The notes beneath the pieces were generated by a model. That model did no database searches. It had not been told where the DNA came from and worked only from the letters and a program-made list of their open reading frames with translations. Below, piece by piece: positions 16,859 through 24,669 of a DNA stretch of 46,118 bases. Origin of the DNA: Pseudomonadota bacterium (GTDB lineage: Bacteria; Chloroflexota; UBA6077; JAJPHF01); contig JAJPHF010000005.1 in assembly GCA_021325365.1 (NCBI GenBank), positions 1 to 46,118 of the forward strand, read 5' to 3'. Position numbers and translations under genes: made by a program. Each line of letters opens with the position of its first letter. The first letter of the stretch is position 1.

Positions 16859-17941
16859 TTAGGGCGCTGCCGCCCGGGCAGCGCCGGCCGGGGCCGGCGC
16901 CTCGCGGAAGGCGGGCATCACCGTCTCGGCGAAGCGCCGGATGTTCGCCAGCGCCATCTCCTGCGGCATGCCCCCGAAGTAGAAGGTGCCCGAGATCGTC
17001 GTCAGGCTGGCTGTCTCCTGCCAATAGCGGATGATCTCGATGCAGCGGGCCGGGTCGCCGGCGATGATGTTGCCGGTCGCCACTTCCGCGGCGAAGTCGT
17101 GGCGGGCGCGCGCCTGGTTCTGGCGGGGGATGACCTCGACCGTGGAGCGGGGCGTGCGCGCCGCGGCGACGGCGCTGTAGCGCTCGTAGTAGGACGCGGC
17201 CTCGCGCTGCGCCGCCTCGTTGCTGTCCGCGACGTAGATATGGAACTTGCCCAGGATCTCGCGGCTGGCCGGATCGTAGCCCGCCGCGGCCAGTGCCTCG
17301 CGGTAGACGCCGATCGAGTGCTGCAGCACCGCCGGCTCGTACATGTACGGCAGCGTCATCAGGTGGTAACCGTGCTCGCCCGCCCAGCGGTAAGTGTCGT
17401 CGCTGCGCGAGGCGCCCACCCAAATGGGCGGGTGGGGCCGCTGCACCGGCCGCGGCAGCACGTGCACGTTCTCGTAGGCGAAGAGCTGGCCGTGGAAGTT
17501 CACCACGCCGTCGTCCCAGGCGCTCTGAATGATTTGCATCGCCTCGCGCATGCGGACGGGGCTGTCGGCGGGGTCGATGCGGAAGTCGCCGAACTCGGCC
17601 GGCGTGGACCCGCGCCCGACGCCGAACTCCAGCCGCCCGCCCGAGATCACGTCGAGCATCGCGTAGTCCTCGGCGACTTGCAGCGGGTTGTGCAGCGGCA
17701 GCACGCTGATGGCGACGCCCAGGTGGATCTGGCGAGTGCCGCGCGCCACGGCGGCCAGGAAGGTGGGGGGATGGGGAATGGTGCCGCCGTACTCGTGGAA
17801 GTGGTGCTCAGTCACCCAGACGTCGCGGTAGCCGAGCGCGTCCAATAGCTCGGTCTGCTCGAACATGCGCCGATAGAACTCGGGCTCGGGGCCGTCGAGC
17901 TCCGGAACGTAGGTCGGCAAATAGTGAGCACCAAACCGCAT
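16859..17941 (-). CDS. LLM-class flavin-dependent monooxygenase (alkanal monooxygenase-like)
   Basis: A 360-aa luciferase-like TIM-barrel monooxygenase. The bacterial luciferase alpha-type signature is well preserved: TELLDALGYRDVWVTEHHF (about 28-46), HLGVAISVLPLHNPLQVAED (about 73-92) and ISGGRLEFGVGRG (the FMN phosphate loop). PPIWVGASRSDDTYRWAGEH is in the second half. Three in-frame ATGs lie at 17962, 17947 and 17941; the last is chosen because AAGGGG lies 6 bases before it and the family begins MRFG. Likely substrates are long-chain aldehydes, alkanes or sulfonates, with FMNH2 from a reductase such as the one downstream. The upstream TGCTATCCT on the minus strand (18006-18014) is a possible extended -10. 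Confidence 0.92.
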   Translation of the reverse strand: MRFGAHYLPTYVPELDGPEPEFYRRMFEQTELLDALGYRDVWVTEHHFHEYGGTIPHPPTFLAAVARGTRQIHLGVAISVLPLHNPLQVAEDYAMLDVISGGRLEFGVGRGSTPAEFGDFRIDPADSPVRMREAMQIIQSAWDDGVVNFHGQLFAYENVHVLPRPVQRPHPPIWVGASRSDDTYRWAGEHGYHLMTLPYMYEPAVLQHSIGVYREALAAAGYDPASREILGKFHIYVADSNEAAQREAASYYERYSAVAAARTPRSTVEVIPRQNQARARHDFAAEVATGNIIAGDPARCIEIIRYWQETASLTTISGTFYFGGMPQEMALANIRRFAETVMPAFREAPAPAGAARAAAP

Positions 17942-18226
17942 CGTCATCCCCTTGTGCCGCATTTCGCCCGCCGCGCGCCGCCGCGCTTGACGTGCCGTCG
18001 GCCAGAGGATAGCACTCGCGCCCGGCCCGCGCTACCTGGCTGTGGACGCGCGGCGGCAGGCGTGAAGCGCCGCTCGCTGCTGATGCTATTTTAGGATTGG
18101 CCTGCCTGCGCTGCGGCGTCTCCGGGGACCGAGTGGCGCAGATTGTGCAGAGGCGGGTGCCGCGACGGAGGGCGGGCCCACCCACTTCCGCGGCATCGCC
18201 GCGGGACAAGCCGAGAGGGAGTGACC

Positions 18227-19108
18227 GTGCCGTACCCGGGGGCCGCCGGCCGAGTCGCGGTAGTCGTCGTCACCCGCAACCGCCGCGACTCGCTGTGCGC
18301 CACCCTGGCGCACCTGCGCGCGCTGCCGGAGCGCCCGCGCGTCGTCGTCGTCGACAACGCCTCGACGGACGGCACGGCGGCGGCCGTCCGCGGGCGCTAT
18401 CCCGACGTGGACGTGGTGGCGCTGACGCGAAATCTGGGCGCCGCCGCGCGCACCGTCGGCACGTGCCGGGTCGACATGCCCTACGTCGCCTTCAGCGACG
18501 ACGACTCGTGGTGGGCGCCGGGCGCGCTCGCGCGGGCGCTGGAGGTGCTCGACGCCCACCCGCCCCTGGCGCTGGTCGCCGCGCGCATTCTCCTCGGGGC
18601 AGAGGAGCGGATCGAGCCGGCGTGCCTGCAGATGGCCGCCAGCCCCCTCGCGGCCCGCGACGGCCTGCCCGGTCGGCCCGTGCTAGGGTTCGTCGCCTGC
18701 GGCGCGGTCGTCCGGCGGTCGGCCTTTCTCGCCGCCGGCGGGTTCCACGCCCGCTTCGGCATCGGCGGCGAGGAGCAGTTGCTCGCCATCGACCTCGCGG
18801 CGGCCGGCTGGGCGCTGGCGTACGTGGACGACGTGGTGGCGTACCATTACCCCTCGCCGGTGCGCGATCGCCAGGGCCGAGAGCGCATCGTCACCCGCAA
18901 CACTCTCTGGACGACCTGGCTGCGCCGGCCGAGCATCAGCGCCGCCCGCCGCACGGCCCAGCTCGCGAGGCTGGGCGTCCGGAACCCTCGGCTGCGGCCC
19001 GCCATTGTCGAGGCGCTGCGCGGCCTCCCCTGGGTCCTGCGCGAGCGCCGCCCCGTCCCCACCGCGGTGGAGTCCGCCCTGCGCGTGCTGGAGTCGACGG
19101 CCTCGTAG
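18227..19108 (+). CDS. Family 2 glycosyltransferase
   Basis: A 293-aa GT-A-fold glycosyltransferase. The nucleotide-sugar site appears as VVVVTRNRRDSL (about 9-20) and VVVVDNASTDGT (about 39-50). The DXD-like metal site is FSDDDSWW near residue 87. GGFHARFGIGGEEQLLAIDL fits the acceptor-side acidic motif (E-E instead of E-D). It has no TM spans, so it is cytosolic or peripheral. The GTG at 18227 follows GAGGGAG at about 5 bases; another GTG at 18221 is in frame. Homologues typically decorate cell-surface polysaccharide. It stands alone between a divergent monooxygenase and a lipoprotein. The acceptor and sugar cannot be inferred. Confidence 0.9.
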   Translation: MPYPGAAGRVAVVVVTRNRRDSLCATLAHLRALPERPRVVVVDNASTDGTAAAVRGRYPDVDVVALTRNLGAAARTVGTCRVDMPYVAFSDDDSWWAPGALARALEVLDAHPPLALVAARILLGAEERIEPACLQMAASPLAARDGLPGRPVLGFVACGAVVRRSAFLAAGGFHARFGIGGEEQLLAIDLAAAGWALAYVDDVVAYHYPSPVRDRQGRERIVTRNTLWTTWLRRPSISAARRTAQLARLGVRNPRLRPAIVEALRGLPWVLRERRPVPTAVESALRVLESTAS

Positions 19109-19276
19109 GAGACGACGTGGCCCGCGGCGGCGGCCGATTGCCCCGGCACCGGCGTCGCCGCGGGCCCCTGTAGCGTCGGCCGCCTCCCTCGGCGGGCGTG
19201 CGCCGAGCGGGCACCCGCTCGTACACTGGGGTACGCCGCGCGGTAGTGGCGGCCGGCAATGACACGGGAGGCCCGC

Positions 19277-20482
19277 ATGCTTGCTCCCCACGCCTGGCGG
19301 TTTATAGCCCGGGCGCTCGCTCTAATGATCGCGCTCGCGGCGTGCGCCCCGTCGGGCGCGGGCGGGCCGGCGGCCGGTCCCGGCCACCCGGCCGCGCCGC
19401 TGCCGGGCACCTCCACTGGCGCGGCGCCGCCGACCGCCGCGACCGCGCCAACCTCGCCGACGGCCGCACCCATCGCGAGCGTCACTGCCACCGCCGCGCC
19501 GGGCGCCGGCGCCGCCCAGGCGGCCCCTCCGCCACTCAGCCCGCCCGTGGCCGTCAAGGTTGGCTCGCAGGGCACCGTCGCCGAGCGCGGCATCTTCATC
19601 GCCCTCGAACGCGGCTACTTCGCCGAGGAAGGCCTCGACGTCGACCTGATCCCCGCGCGCACCGACCAGATTCCCCTACTCGTGACGGGCGAGCTGGACT
19701 TCAGCAACGGCGGCTCGGACCCTAGCGTCTTCAACGCGGTATTGCGCGGGGTCGGCGCGAAGATCGTCGCCTACAACATCGTCATCGGCGAGAACGACCA
19801 TTCCAGCGCCTTCGTCGTGCGGAAAGACCTGCTGGACAGCGGGCAGTACCAGGCACCCAAGGACCTCAAGGGCCGCACCATCGGCGTGCCTCCGGCGTCG
19901 GCCACGCCGATGCTCTTCCTTGAGCGCTGGCTGGCGAAGGGCGGGCTAACGTTGCCGGACGTGCAGATCACGAACCTGCCGTTCGCCGACTTGGTGCCCG
20001 CGCTGGCCAACCGCGGCCTGGACGCGGCGTTCCTGGCCGAGCCGTTCATCACCATCGCCGAGCGCCAGGGCGCCGGCGTGGAAGCGGCCCCGACCGGCGA
20101 CCTGTACCCGGGCATGGTGGGCAACGTCCTGACGATCAGCCCCGTCTTCGCCGACAAGCAGCCCGAGGCGGCGCGGCGGTTCGTCACTGCCCGCCTGCGC
20201 GGTATCCGCGACTACTACCGCGCCGTCCAGCAGAACGACGGTGGCCGCGACGACATCGTGCAGATTCTCATCAAGTACACGCCGATCAAGGATCCGAACC
20301 TGTACGGGCGGCTGCTGACCTCGCCGGTGGACCCGAACGGTGGCATGCCCGAGCGGCCGCTGAGCGAGCTACAAGACTACTACGTGCAGACGGGTGCGGT
20401 GCAGCAGCCCGTGGACGTGCGGCAGGTGCTCGATCCGTCGTACACCGACTATGCGCTCGGGCGGCTGGGACGCCTGCCGTAG
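19277..20482 (+). CDS. NMT1/SsuA-like solute-binding lipoprotein (SBP3)
   Basis: A 401-aa binding lipoprotein. The signal peptide ends in ALAAC (C23). A ~65-residue Ala/Pro/Thr linker, unusually long, tethers the NMT1-type domain, which opens KVGSQGTVAERGIFIALERG and GYFAEEGLDVDLIP. The C-terminal block with YTPIKDPNLY (about 334-343) is shared with SBP5 (38214) and, less well, SBP4 (28607). The ATG at 19277 has GGGAGG 5 bases upstream and is preferred over the ATG at 19259. It is followed after only 18 bases by an FAH-family hydrolase with its own AGGAGG, so the pair forms an operon: binding protein plus catabolic enzyme, with no permease. The ligand may be an aromatic-derived acid; this is inference from the neighbour. 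Confidence 0.9.
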   Translation: MLAPHAWRFIARALALMIALAACAPSGAGGPAAGPGHPAAPLPGTSTGAAPPTAATAPTSPTAAPIASVTATAAPGAGAAQAAPPPLSPPVAVKVGSQGTVAERGIFIALERGYFAEEGLDVDLIPARTDQIPLLVTGELDFSNGGSDPSVFNAVLRGVGAKIVAYNIVIGENDHSSAFVVRKDLLDSGQYQAPKDLKGRTIGVPPASATPMLFLERWLAKGGLTLPDVQITNLPFADLVPALANRGLDAAFLAEPFITIAERQGAGVEAAPTGDLYPGMVGNVLTISPVFADKQPEAARRFVTARLRGIRDYYRAVQQNDGGRDDIVQILIKYTPIKDPNLYGRLLTSPVDPNGGMPERPLSELQDYYVQTGAVQQPVDVRQVLDPSYTDYALGRLGRLP

Positions 20483-20500
20483 CGCCGCGGAGGAGGGGCC

Positions 20501-21490
20501 ATGAGACTGCTGACCTACGACGTGGGGACGGGGCCACGCGCGGGGGTCCTGGTGGACGACCGCGTGCTCGACGTGACGGCGCTGCTCGGCGGCGATGCCA
20601 CGCTGCGCGACGTGCGCGCGGTGCTGGAGCTGAGCGCCGACGCGCTCGACCGCGTGCGCGCCGCGCTGGCGGCGGGGCAGACCGCTCCCAGCGTGCCGCT
20701 GGCGAGCGCGCGGCTGCGCGCGCCGGTGCTCCAGCCGCCCACCGTCCGCGACTTCTTCGATTACGAGGCCCACGCCGCCCACTGGCGCCGCCTGCGCGGC
20801 GAGCGGCTCCCTGAGGCGTGGTATCGCCTGCCGATCTTCTACTTCTCCAACCCACTCTGCATCATCGGCCCCGACGACGACATGGTGTACCCGTCGGCCG
20901 CCGAGCAGCTCGACTACGAGCTGGAGCTGGCCGCCGTGATCGGCCGCGAGGGCCGCGACGTGCGCGAGGCCGAGGCGCTGGACTACGTCGCCGGCTTCAC
21001 GGTTCTCTGCGACTGGAGCGCCCGCGACCTTCAGCGCGATGAGAGCCAGGTGGGCCTCGGCCCGGCGAAGGGCAAGGACTTCTGCACGTCGCTCGGCCCG
21101 CTGGTCGTCACGACCGACGAGCTAGCGCCGTACCTCAAGGACGGCCGCCTGGCGGTGCGCTGCACCCTCCAAGTGAACGGCGAGCGGTGGATGGACGGCG
21201 ACGGAGGCACGATGCACCACACCTGGGGGCAGCTGATCGAGCGCGCCGCGCACGACAGCCGCATCGTGCCCGGCGACGTGCTGGGCAGCGGCACCGTCGG
21301 CGGCGGCACGGTCGGCGAGGCGCTGCACGGCCGCTACCCGCAGGCCCGCTACCTGCAGCCCGGCGACGTGGTCGAGATCGAGGTCGAGGGGCTGGGCGTC
21401 CTGCGCAACCGCGTCGCGCCGAAGCGTCATCCGGACCCGGACTACCGCTTCAGAGCGGCCGCCGTGCCCGACCCGATGGTCGGCCGCTAA
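20501..21490 (+). CDS. Fumarylacetoacetate hydrolase (FAH) family protein
   Basis: A 329-aa FAH-fold protein. The ~70-residue N-terminal subdomain precedes the catalytic region with QLDYELELAAVIGREGRDV, which holds the Glu-x-Glu and Asp metal ligands, and the C-terminal GSGTVGGGTVGEAL (equivalent to GT..GC/G..P). VVEIEVEGLGVLRNRV closes the barrel. Members hydrolyse C-C bonds of acylpyruvates, isomerise or decarboxylate 2-hydroxyhepta-2,4-dienedioate-type products, or hydrate 2-oxopent-4-enoate. All are steps after aromatic ring cleavage, consistent with the LigB-type dioxygenases at 25-28 kb. The ATG at 20501 follows AGGAGG. It is co-transcribed with SBP3 and ends at a bidirectional terminator. 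The exact reaction cannot be chosen. Confidence 0.92.
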   Translation: MRLLTYDVGTGPRAGVLVDDRVLDVTALLGGDATLRDVRAVLELSADALDRVRAALAAGQTAPSVPLASARLRAPVLQPPTVRDFFDYEAHAAHWRRLRGERLPEAWYRLPIFYFSNPLCIIGPDDDMVYPSAAEQLDYELELAAVIGREGRDVREAEALDYVAGFTVLCDWSARDLQRDESQVGLGPAKGKDFCTSLGPLVVTTDELAPYLKDGRLAVRCTLQVNGERWMDGDGGTMHHTWGQLIERAAHDSRIVPGDVLGSGTVGGGTVGEALHGRYPQARYLQPGDVVEIEVEGLGVLRNRVAPKRHPDPDYRFRAAAVPDPMVGR

Positions 21491-21538
21491 ACGGCGCCCG
21501 TCGTGGGTAGTACGTGCGGCATCCGATGGGACAATAGT

Positions 21539-21568
21539 AGGAGGTCGGCAGGTTGCTGCCGACCTCCT
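21539..21568. terminator. Bidirectional hairpin terminator
   Basis: A perfect 13-bp inverted repeat (21539-21551 and 21556-21568) with a 4-base loop lies between convergent genes (FAH stop at 21490, small protein stop at 21594). There is no strong U-tract on either side. Confidence 0.65.
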
Positions 21569-21593
21569 GCTGGCCTGCGCGATGCCTCAATTA

Positions 21594-21896
21594 CTACCAG
21601 TAGCGAACGTAGGTAACGCCCCACGGGCTCACAGCATACACAGGCGGAGGCGGGGGCGCCACGTAGAAGCCAGGCACGGGGCCCGGCGCGCCGACGGCGA
21701 CCGGCCCGTACGGGGTCGGCTGCACGGCGAACCAGTAGCCCTGGACGTCTCCCTGCTCCTCCGTCTTGAAAGCCGCCTGGACCATCGCGTCCAGCATTCG
21801 CTGGTCTTCCTGGGGCAGCGTGCTACGGAACTCGCGGAGCCGTCCCACGAAGCCATTAAACGCCTGCTCGCTGGGTAGCTGGTGCTGCTCGGGCAT
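21594..21896 (-). CDS. Small protein with Pro/Tyr-rich C-terminus, unknown function
   Basis: A 100-aa protein. An N-terminal ~55-residue helical, charged part (GRLREFRSTLPQEDQRMLDAM) is followed by a Pro/Val/Tyr/Gly-rich tail (APPPPPVYAVSPWGVTYV) ending in aromatic residues. No signal peptide or TM segment is present. The ATG at 21896 has GAGGAG 8 bases upstream. A good promoter (TTGCCG, 17 bases, TACGAT, with TG before the -10) lies 57-85 bases upstream, and a palindrome centred on its -35 suggests transcriptional control. I do not recognise the family. The composition resembles small surface or nucleoid-associated proteins, but no function can be claimed. Confidence 0.65.
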   Translation of the reverse strand: MPEQHQLPSEQAFNGFVGRLREFRSTLPQEDQRMLDAMVQAAFKTEEQGDVQGYWFAVQPTPYGPVAVGAPGPVPGFYVAPPPPPVYAVSPWGVTYVRYW

Positions 21897-21952
21897 GGTA
21901 GCGCTCCTCTCTGCGCGCTCCGGCCAGCCAGCCGGAGGTAAGGTCCCGCGCC

Positions 21953-21981
21953 ATCGTAGCACCACTCAGCTTTACCGGCAA
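21953..21981 (-). promoter_or_regulatory. Sigma-70-type promoter for the Pro/Tyr-rich small protein
   Basis: Read on the minus strand: -35 TTGCCG (21981-21976), a 17-base spacer, -10 TACGAT (21958-21953) preceded by TGC (extended -10). Position and spacing fit the gene starting at 21896. Confidence 0.6.
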
Positions 21982-21993
21982 TCTTTGGTAAAG
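21970..21993. promoter_or_regulatory. Operator-like palindrome overlapping the -35
   Basis: CTTTACC (21970-21976) and GGTAAAG (21987-21993) form a perfect 7-bp inverted repeat with a 10-base centre. It straddles the -35 element of the minus-strand promoter, the position expected for a repressor site. The cognate regulator is not in the window. Confidence 0.45.
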
Positions 21994-22020
21994 TCGAGTA
22001 GGGTGCTTGCAGCAAGTTGA

Positions 22021-22245
22021 GTCAAGGAGCGCGAGCACGGGGAGAAGCTGGAGGTCTGGCTGTCGCGCATGGCCGTCCCGTACACGCACGTACACGCGTC
22101 AAAGCTGGTAGGCGGGCCTTTCGACCTGGATGGCTTGCGGACGGAGCTAGTCGCCCCGCCGCACTACCGGGTCTTGCGGGCGGACGCTCCCTGGGTCTGG
22201 GCCGAGCAGCACAGCCGCGAGCTAACCTGCCGCCGGCCGTCGTAG
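22021..22245 (+). pseudogene. Coding-like fragment, possible gene remnant
   Basis: A 74-codon frame that reads like a real protein (EKLEVWLSRMAVPYTHVH, then GGPFDLDGLRTELVAPPHY) but opens right after an in-frame TGA (22018-22020). Its only plausible start is an ATG at 22069, with GGAGG 14 bases upstream (58 codons). Either it is a very short gene or the 3' end of a decayed one. I do not recognise the family. It lies 71 bases before the redoxin gene, on the same strand. Confidence 0.35.
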
Positions 22246-22315
22246 AGCCGGCCCCGGGGCGTAGGCTGTGCATCGGGACGCGAGCCGCGCGCCGTATCCT
22301 CGCGGCGAGGACCGT

Positions 22316-22828
22316 GTGAGTAAGGAACCTGCTTCGCCACCGCAGCTACTGGGCCCCAGCTCCGGGCGCCTGTTGCCGAGCCTGGAGCTGGCGTTCCCGG
22401 ATGGCCGCCCCGCGCCGTTGTGGGACTACCGCGGGCGCGGGCCGCTGGTGGTGTGCCTGCACGAGGCGCCGGGCTGTGCGGCCTGCGCGGCGCGGCTGGC
22501 TGAACTAGCCGTCGCCCACCCCGGCTACCGCGAGATCGGGGCGCAGGCGCTCGCCGTGGGCCGGGCCGCCCCGCCGGACCTGCCCTACCCCACACTGCTC
22601 GACCCCGCCGGGCGCCTGGCGTCTGCGCTCGACCTGCCGCTGCCCGCGCTTGTCGTCGTCGGCCGTACCGGCGAAGTGTGGGCGGCCTGGGGCGGGGAAC
22701 ACGCCGCGCTGCCCGACGCGGGCGAGATTGCGGCCTGGCTGGAGTACGCGCTCTCGGAGTGCCGCGAGTGCTTCTGCTGCGAGCTAGCCTGGCCGGAGGC
22801 TTGGGTGCGCGGGGATGAGCCGAAGTGA
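22316..22828 (+). CDS. Thioredoxin-fold redoxin (AhpC/TSA-like) with CAAC motif
   Basis: A 170-aa redoxin-fold protein. PSLELAFPDGRPAPLWDYRG corresponds to the AhpC/TSA beginning. The redox centre is PGCAACAAR (CxxC at about residues 60-63), and the strand PYPTLLDPAGRLASAL followed by PALVVVGRTGEVWAAW completes the thioredoxin fold. There is no signal peptide, so it is cytosolic. The C-terminal tail carries a second cysteine cluster (ECRECFCCEL), unusual for the family. The GTG at 22316 is chosen because the sequence upstream lacks similarity and GCGAGGA lies about 5 bases before it. Likely a thiol peroxidase or disulfide reductase. The tail motif recurs in a tiny reading frame at 24945-25067. 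Confidence 0.82.
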   Translation: MSKEPASPPQLLGPSSGRLLPSLELAFPDGRPAPLWDYRGRGPLVVCLHEAPGCAACAARLAELAVAHPGYREIGAQALAVGRAAPPDLPYPTLLDPAGRLASALDLPLPALVVVGRTGEVWAAWGGEHAALPDAGEIAAWLEYALSECRECFCCELAWPEAWVRGDEPK

Positions 22829-22880
22829 GGCAGAGCCGGCGGCGCGGCGTCCGGATCGGCCGGAGGAGGCATGGCGCGGG

Positions 22881-23699
22881 TCAGCGGGGCGCCGACTGAG
22901 TATCCGAGCGGAACAGGCTGAGCAGGTTCGCGGCAAACACGTTGCGCAGGTCCGTCTCGGTCAGCGCGGCCGCGCGCGCCACGTGCTTCGCCATCTTCTC
23001 TACTTCCATCGGCAGCGGGTTGTACGGATGGTCCGAGCCGTAGAGCAGCTTGCTCGTCCCCACCCGACCGATGGCTTCGAGGATGAGCGGCATCCAGCCG
23101 ACCACCGACGTCTCCAGGTAGACGTTCTCGTGCTGCCGCGCCATCGCCACCGCTTGCTTGACGTACTCCGACACGCCCATGTGGCCCAGAATGACTGGGA
23201 CGTCCGGATAGCGGGCCGCCAGCTCGGCGATCACCGCGGGCGCCGCCTTGCTGGACATGCCGGTATGGAAGATCAAGGGCACGCCGTAGCGGCGGGCAGC
23301 TTCGTAGACCGGCTCTAGCAGGCTCTCGTCGTTGGGATCGAAGAACTCGATCTCCGGATGCAGCTTGATGCCGCGTAACCCTAGAGTGCCCAGGCAGTGC
23401 TCCAGGGCCGCCGCGCTGGCCTCTGGCCCGAAGTTGGGATTGATCCGGCAGAACCCGATGATGCGGTCCGGGAACTTCGCGACCTCTTCGGCCATGATCC
23501 GATTGGATTCCGAGTAGTCCGTGTAGGGCGCCCCCAGGGGGAAGGCGACGGCGCGGTCGAGGCCGACTTCGTCCAGGTCCCGCACCAGGTCCTCGCCCAG
23601 GAAGCTCGCCACGCCGTGGCCGAGCGGCCCCAGGCGACGCCCGATATGCGTGTGCGCGTCGATGGCGGGCAGCGGTGAATCGTTGACCACGAGAGGCAT
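22881..23699 (-). CDS. Amidohydrolase family 2 (metal-dependent, ACMSD-like) A
   Basis: A 272-aa TIM-barrel hydrolase or decarboxylase of the amidohydrolase-2 family. Metal ligands are visible: the HxH in IDAHTHIG near residue 16, His in PLIFHTGMS, His in VILGHMGVSEY, and the terminal Asp in LLYGSDHPY. The length is normal for the group. The start ATG at 23699 has AGGAG 5 bases upstream. Family members decarboxylate or hydrolyse aromatic and cyclic acids (aminocarboxymuconate semialdehyde, 4-oxalomesaconate, resorcylate). It is the first of three such genes in the window, with others at 31323 and 32637. Its neighbours are a convergent redoxin gene and a SnoaL-like gene upstream. The substrate is unknown. 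Confidence 0.92.
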   Translation of the reverse strand: MPLVVNDSPLPAIDAHTHIGRRLGPLGHGVASFLGEDLVRDLDEVGLDRAVAFPLGAPYTDYSESNRIMAEEVAKFPDRIIGFCRINPNFGPEASAAALEHCLGTLGLRGIKLHPEIEFFDPNDESLLEPVYEAARRYGVPLIFHTGMSSKAAPAVIAELAARYPDVPVILGHMGVSEYVKQAVAMARQHENVYLETSVVGWMPLILEAIGRVGTSKLLYGSDHPYNPLPMEVEKMAKHVARAAALTETDLRNVFAANLLSLFRSDTQSAPR

Positions 23700-23842
23700 A
23701 ACCGCTCCTAGCGACGATCCGCGGTCAGCCGGCACACCCGACCGGCACCGCTGCAACTGGCCCCGCTGGGCGCGCGTGCTTGGCTAGACCAGATGAGCGC
23801 ACCCTGCCCGGCGAGCCGCCGGCGACCTGCATCCGGGCCGCC

Positions 23843-24292
23843 TCAGTCCGGGGCGCCTTCCTCCAGCTGGCGGCGCAGCTCCGCCGTGTCGTAGTAGCCG
23901 CGCTCGCCGGCCAGCTTGCCGTCGGCAAACTCGATCCACACCGTCGCCCGCAGCCGGACGCGCTTGCCGTGGGCGGGCAGCCCAAAAAACGTGCCGCGCG
24001 GCGTCGCGTTGACGTAGCCCTCGATGACGGCCATGTCGTCGGTGACGATCGAGCGCACGACCTCGAAGTGCTGGTCCGGCACGTCGCGGAAGCGCGTCGC
24101 GTAGACGGCCGCCACGGACTCGCGGCCGCGCGCCACGAGCCCGGTCCCTGGCATCAGGTAAGGCTCGTCCACCATCGTGGCCAGCGTGCCCTCCAGGTCG
24201 CCGGCGATCTCCCGGCGCAGATGCTCCTCCAACACCGCCCGGTTCGCGCGGGCGGCGGCGGAGTCCGCCGTGTAGTGGTCCACGCCCGGCAT
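23843..24292 (-). CDS. SnoaL-like / nuclear transport factor 2-fold protein
   Basis: A 149-aa alpha+beta cone-fold protein of the SnoaL-like ester cyclase/NTF2 superfamily. The N-terminal helices include REIAGDLEGTLATMVDEPYL, followed by GRESVAAVYATRFRDVPD and the characteristic strand block GYVNATPRGTFFGLPAHGKR, then WIEFADGKLAGERGYYDTA. The fold is used for cyclases, hydratases and simple ligand-binding proteins, so the reaction is open. The ATG at 24292 follows GGAGG. Its nearest same-strand neighbour downstream is amidohydrolase A (143-base gap). A second SnoaL-like protein is at 36952-37437 but is from another subgroup. Confidence 0.87.
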   Translation of the reverse strand: MPGVDHYTADSAAARANRAVLEEHLRREIAGDLEGTLATMVDEPYLMPGTGLVARGRESVAAVYATRFRDVPDQHFEVVRSIVTDDMAVIEGYVNATPRGTFFGLPAHGKRVRLRATVWIEFADGKLAGERGYYDTAELRRQLEEGAPD

Positions 24293-24348
24293 GCGGCCTC
24301 CTCGCCTGCGTCGGCCTCGTGCGCCGGTTAGCGAAGCACGGCCCCGGT

Positions 24349-24669
24349 TCAGCCCAGGCTCCCGCGGGCGGGCTGGCCCCGTCGCGCCAACCACTTCTTC
24401 AACGACGCCTGGCTCTCGCCGGACCGTCGGCCAGCTAGCAGTCCCTCGACGCTGATGTCTTCGTCCAGATCTTCCCAGTGAATGCCCTGCCCGCGCCCGA
24501 TCAGCCGCCAATGAGTCCGCTCGGCGGGTGTAGCGTGCATTAGGCGCGGAAACCACGCCAGCGGTGCCGTGAGGACCCGACCGTCGCTCAACTCGACGGT
24601 CAGCGCGTCATCGCTGACCGAGATGCGCTCAGCATTGGGCACCTCCATCTCAACCGTCGAAATAGTCAT
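24349..24669 (-). CDS. DUF2442 protein, putative antitoxin-like partner
   Basis: A 106-aa protein with the DUF2442 domain. It has SVSDDALTVELSDGRVLTAPLAWFPRL, then WRLIGRGQGIHWEDLDEDISVEGLL, which is the family core, and a basic tail. The ATG at 24669 has GGAGG 6 bases upstream and lies inside the DUF4160 gene, giving a 20-base overlap; a second ATG at 24648 exists but lacks a good ribosome site. DUF4160 and DUF2442 genes often occur as pairs and are suspected toxin-antitoxin modules; this is family knowledge by association, not biochemical proof. The overlap supports co-expression. Confidence 0.88.
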   Translation of the reverse strand: MTISTVEMEVPNAERISVSDDALTVELSDGRVLTAPLAWFPRLMHATPAERTHWRLIGRGQGIHWEDLDEDISVEGLLAGRRSGESQASLKKWLARRGQPARGSLG

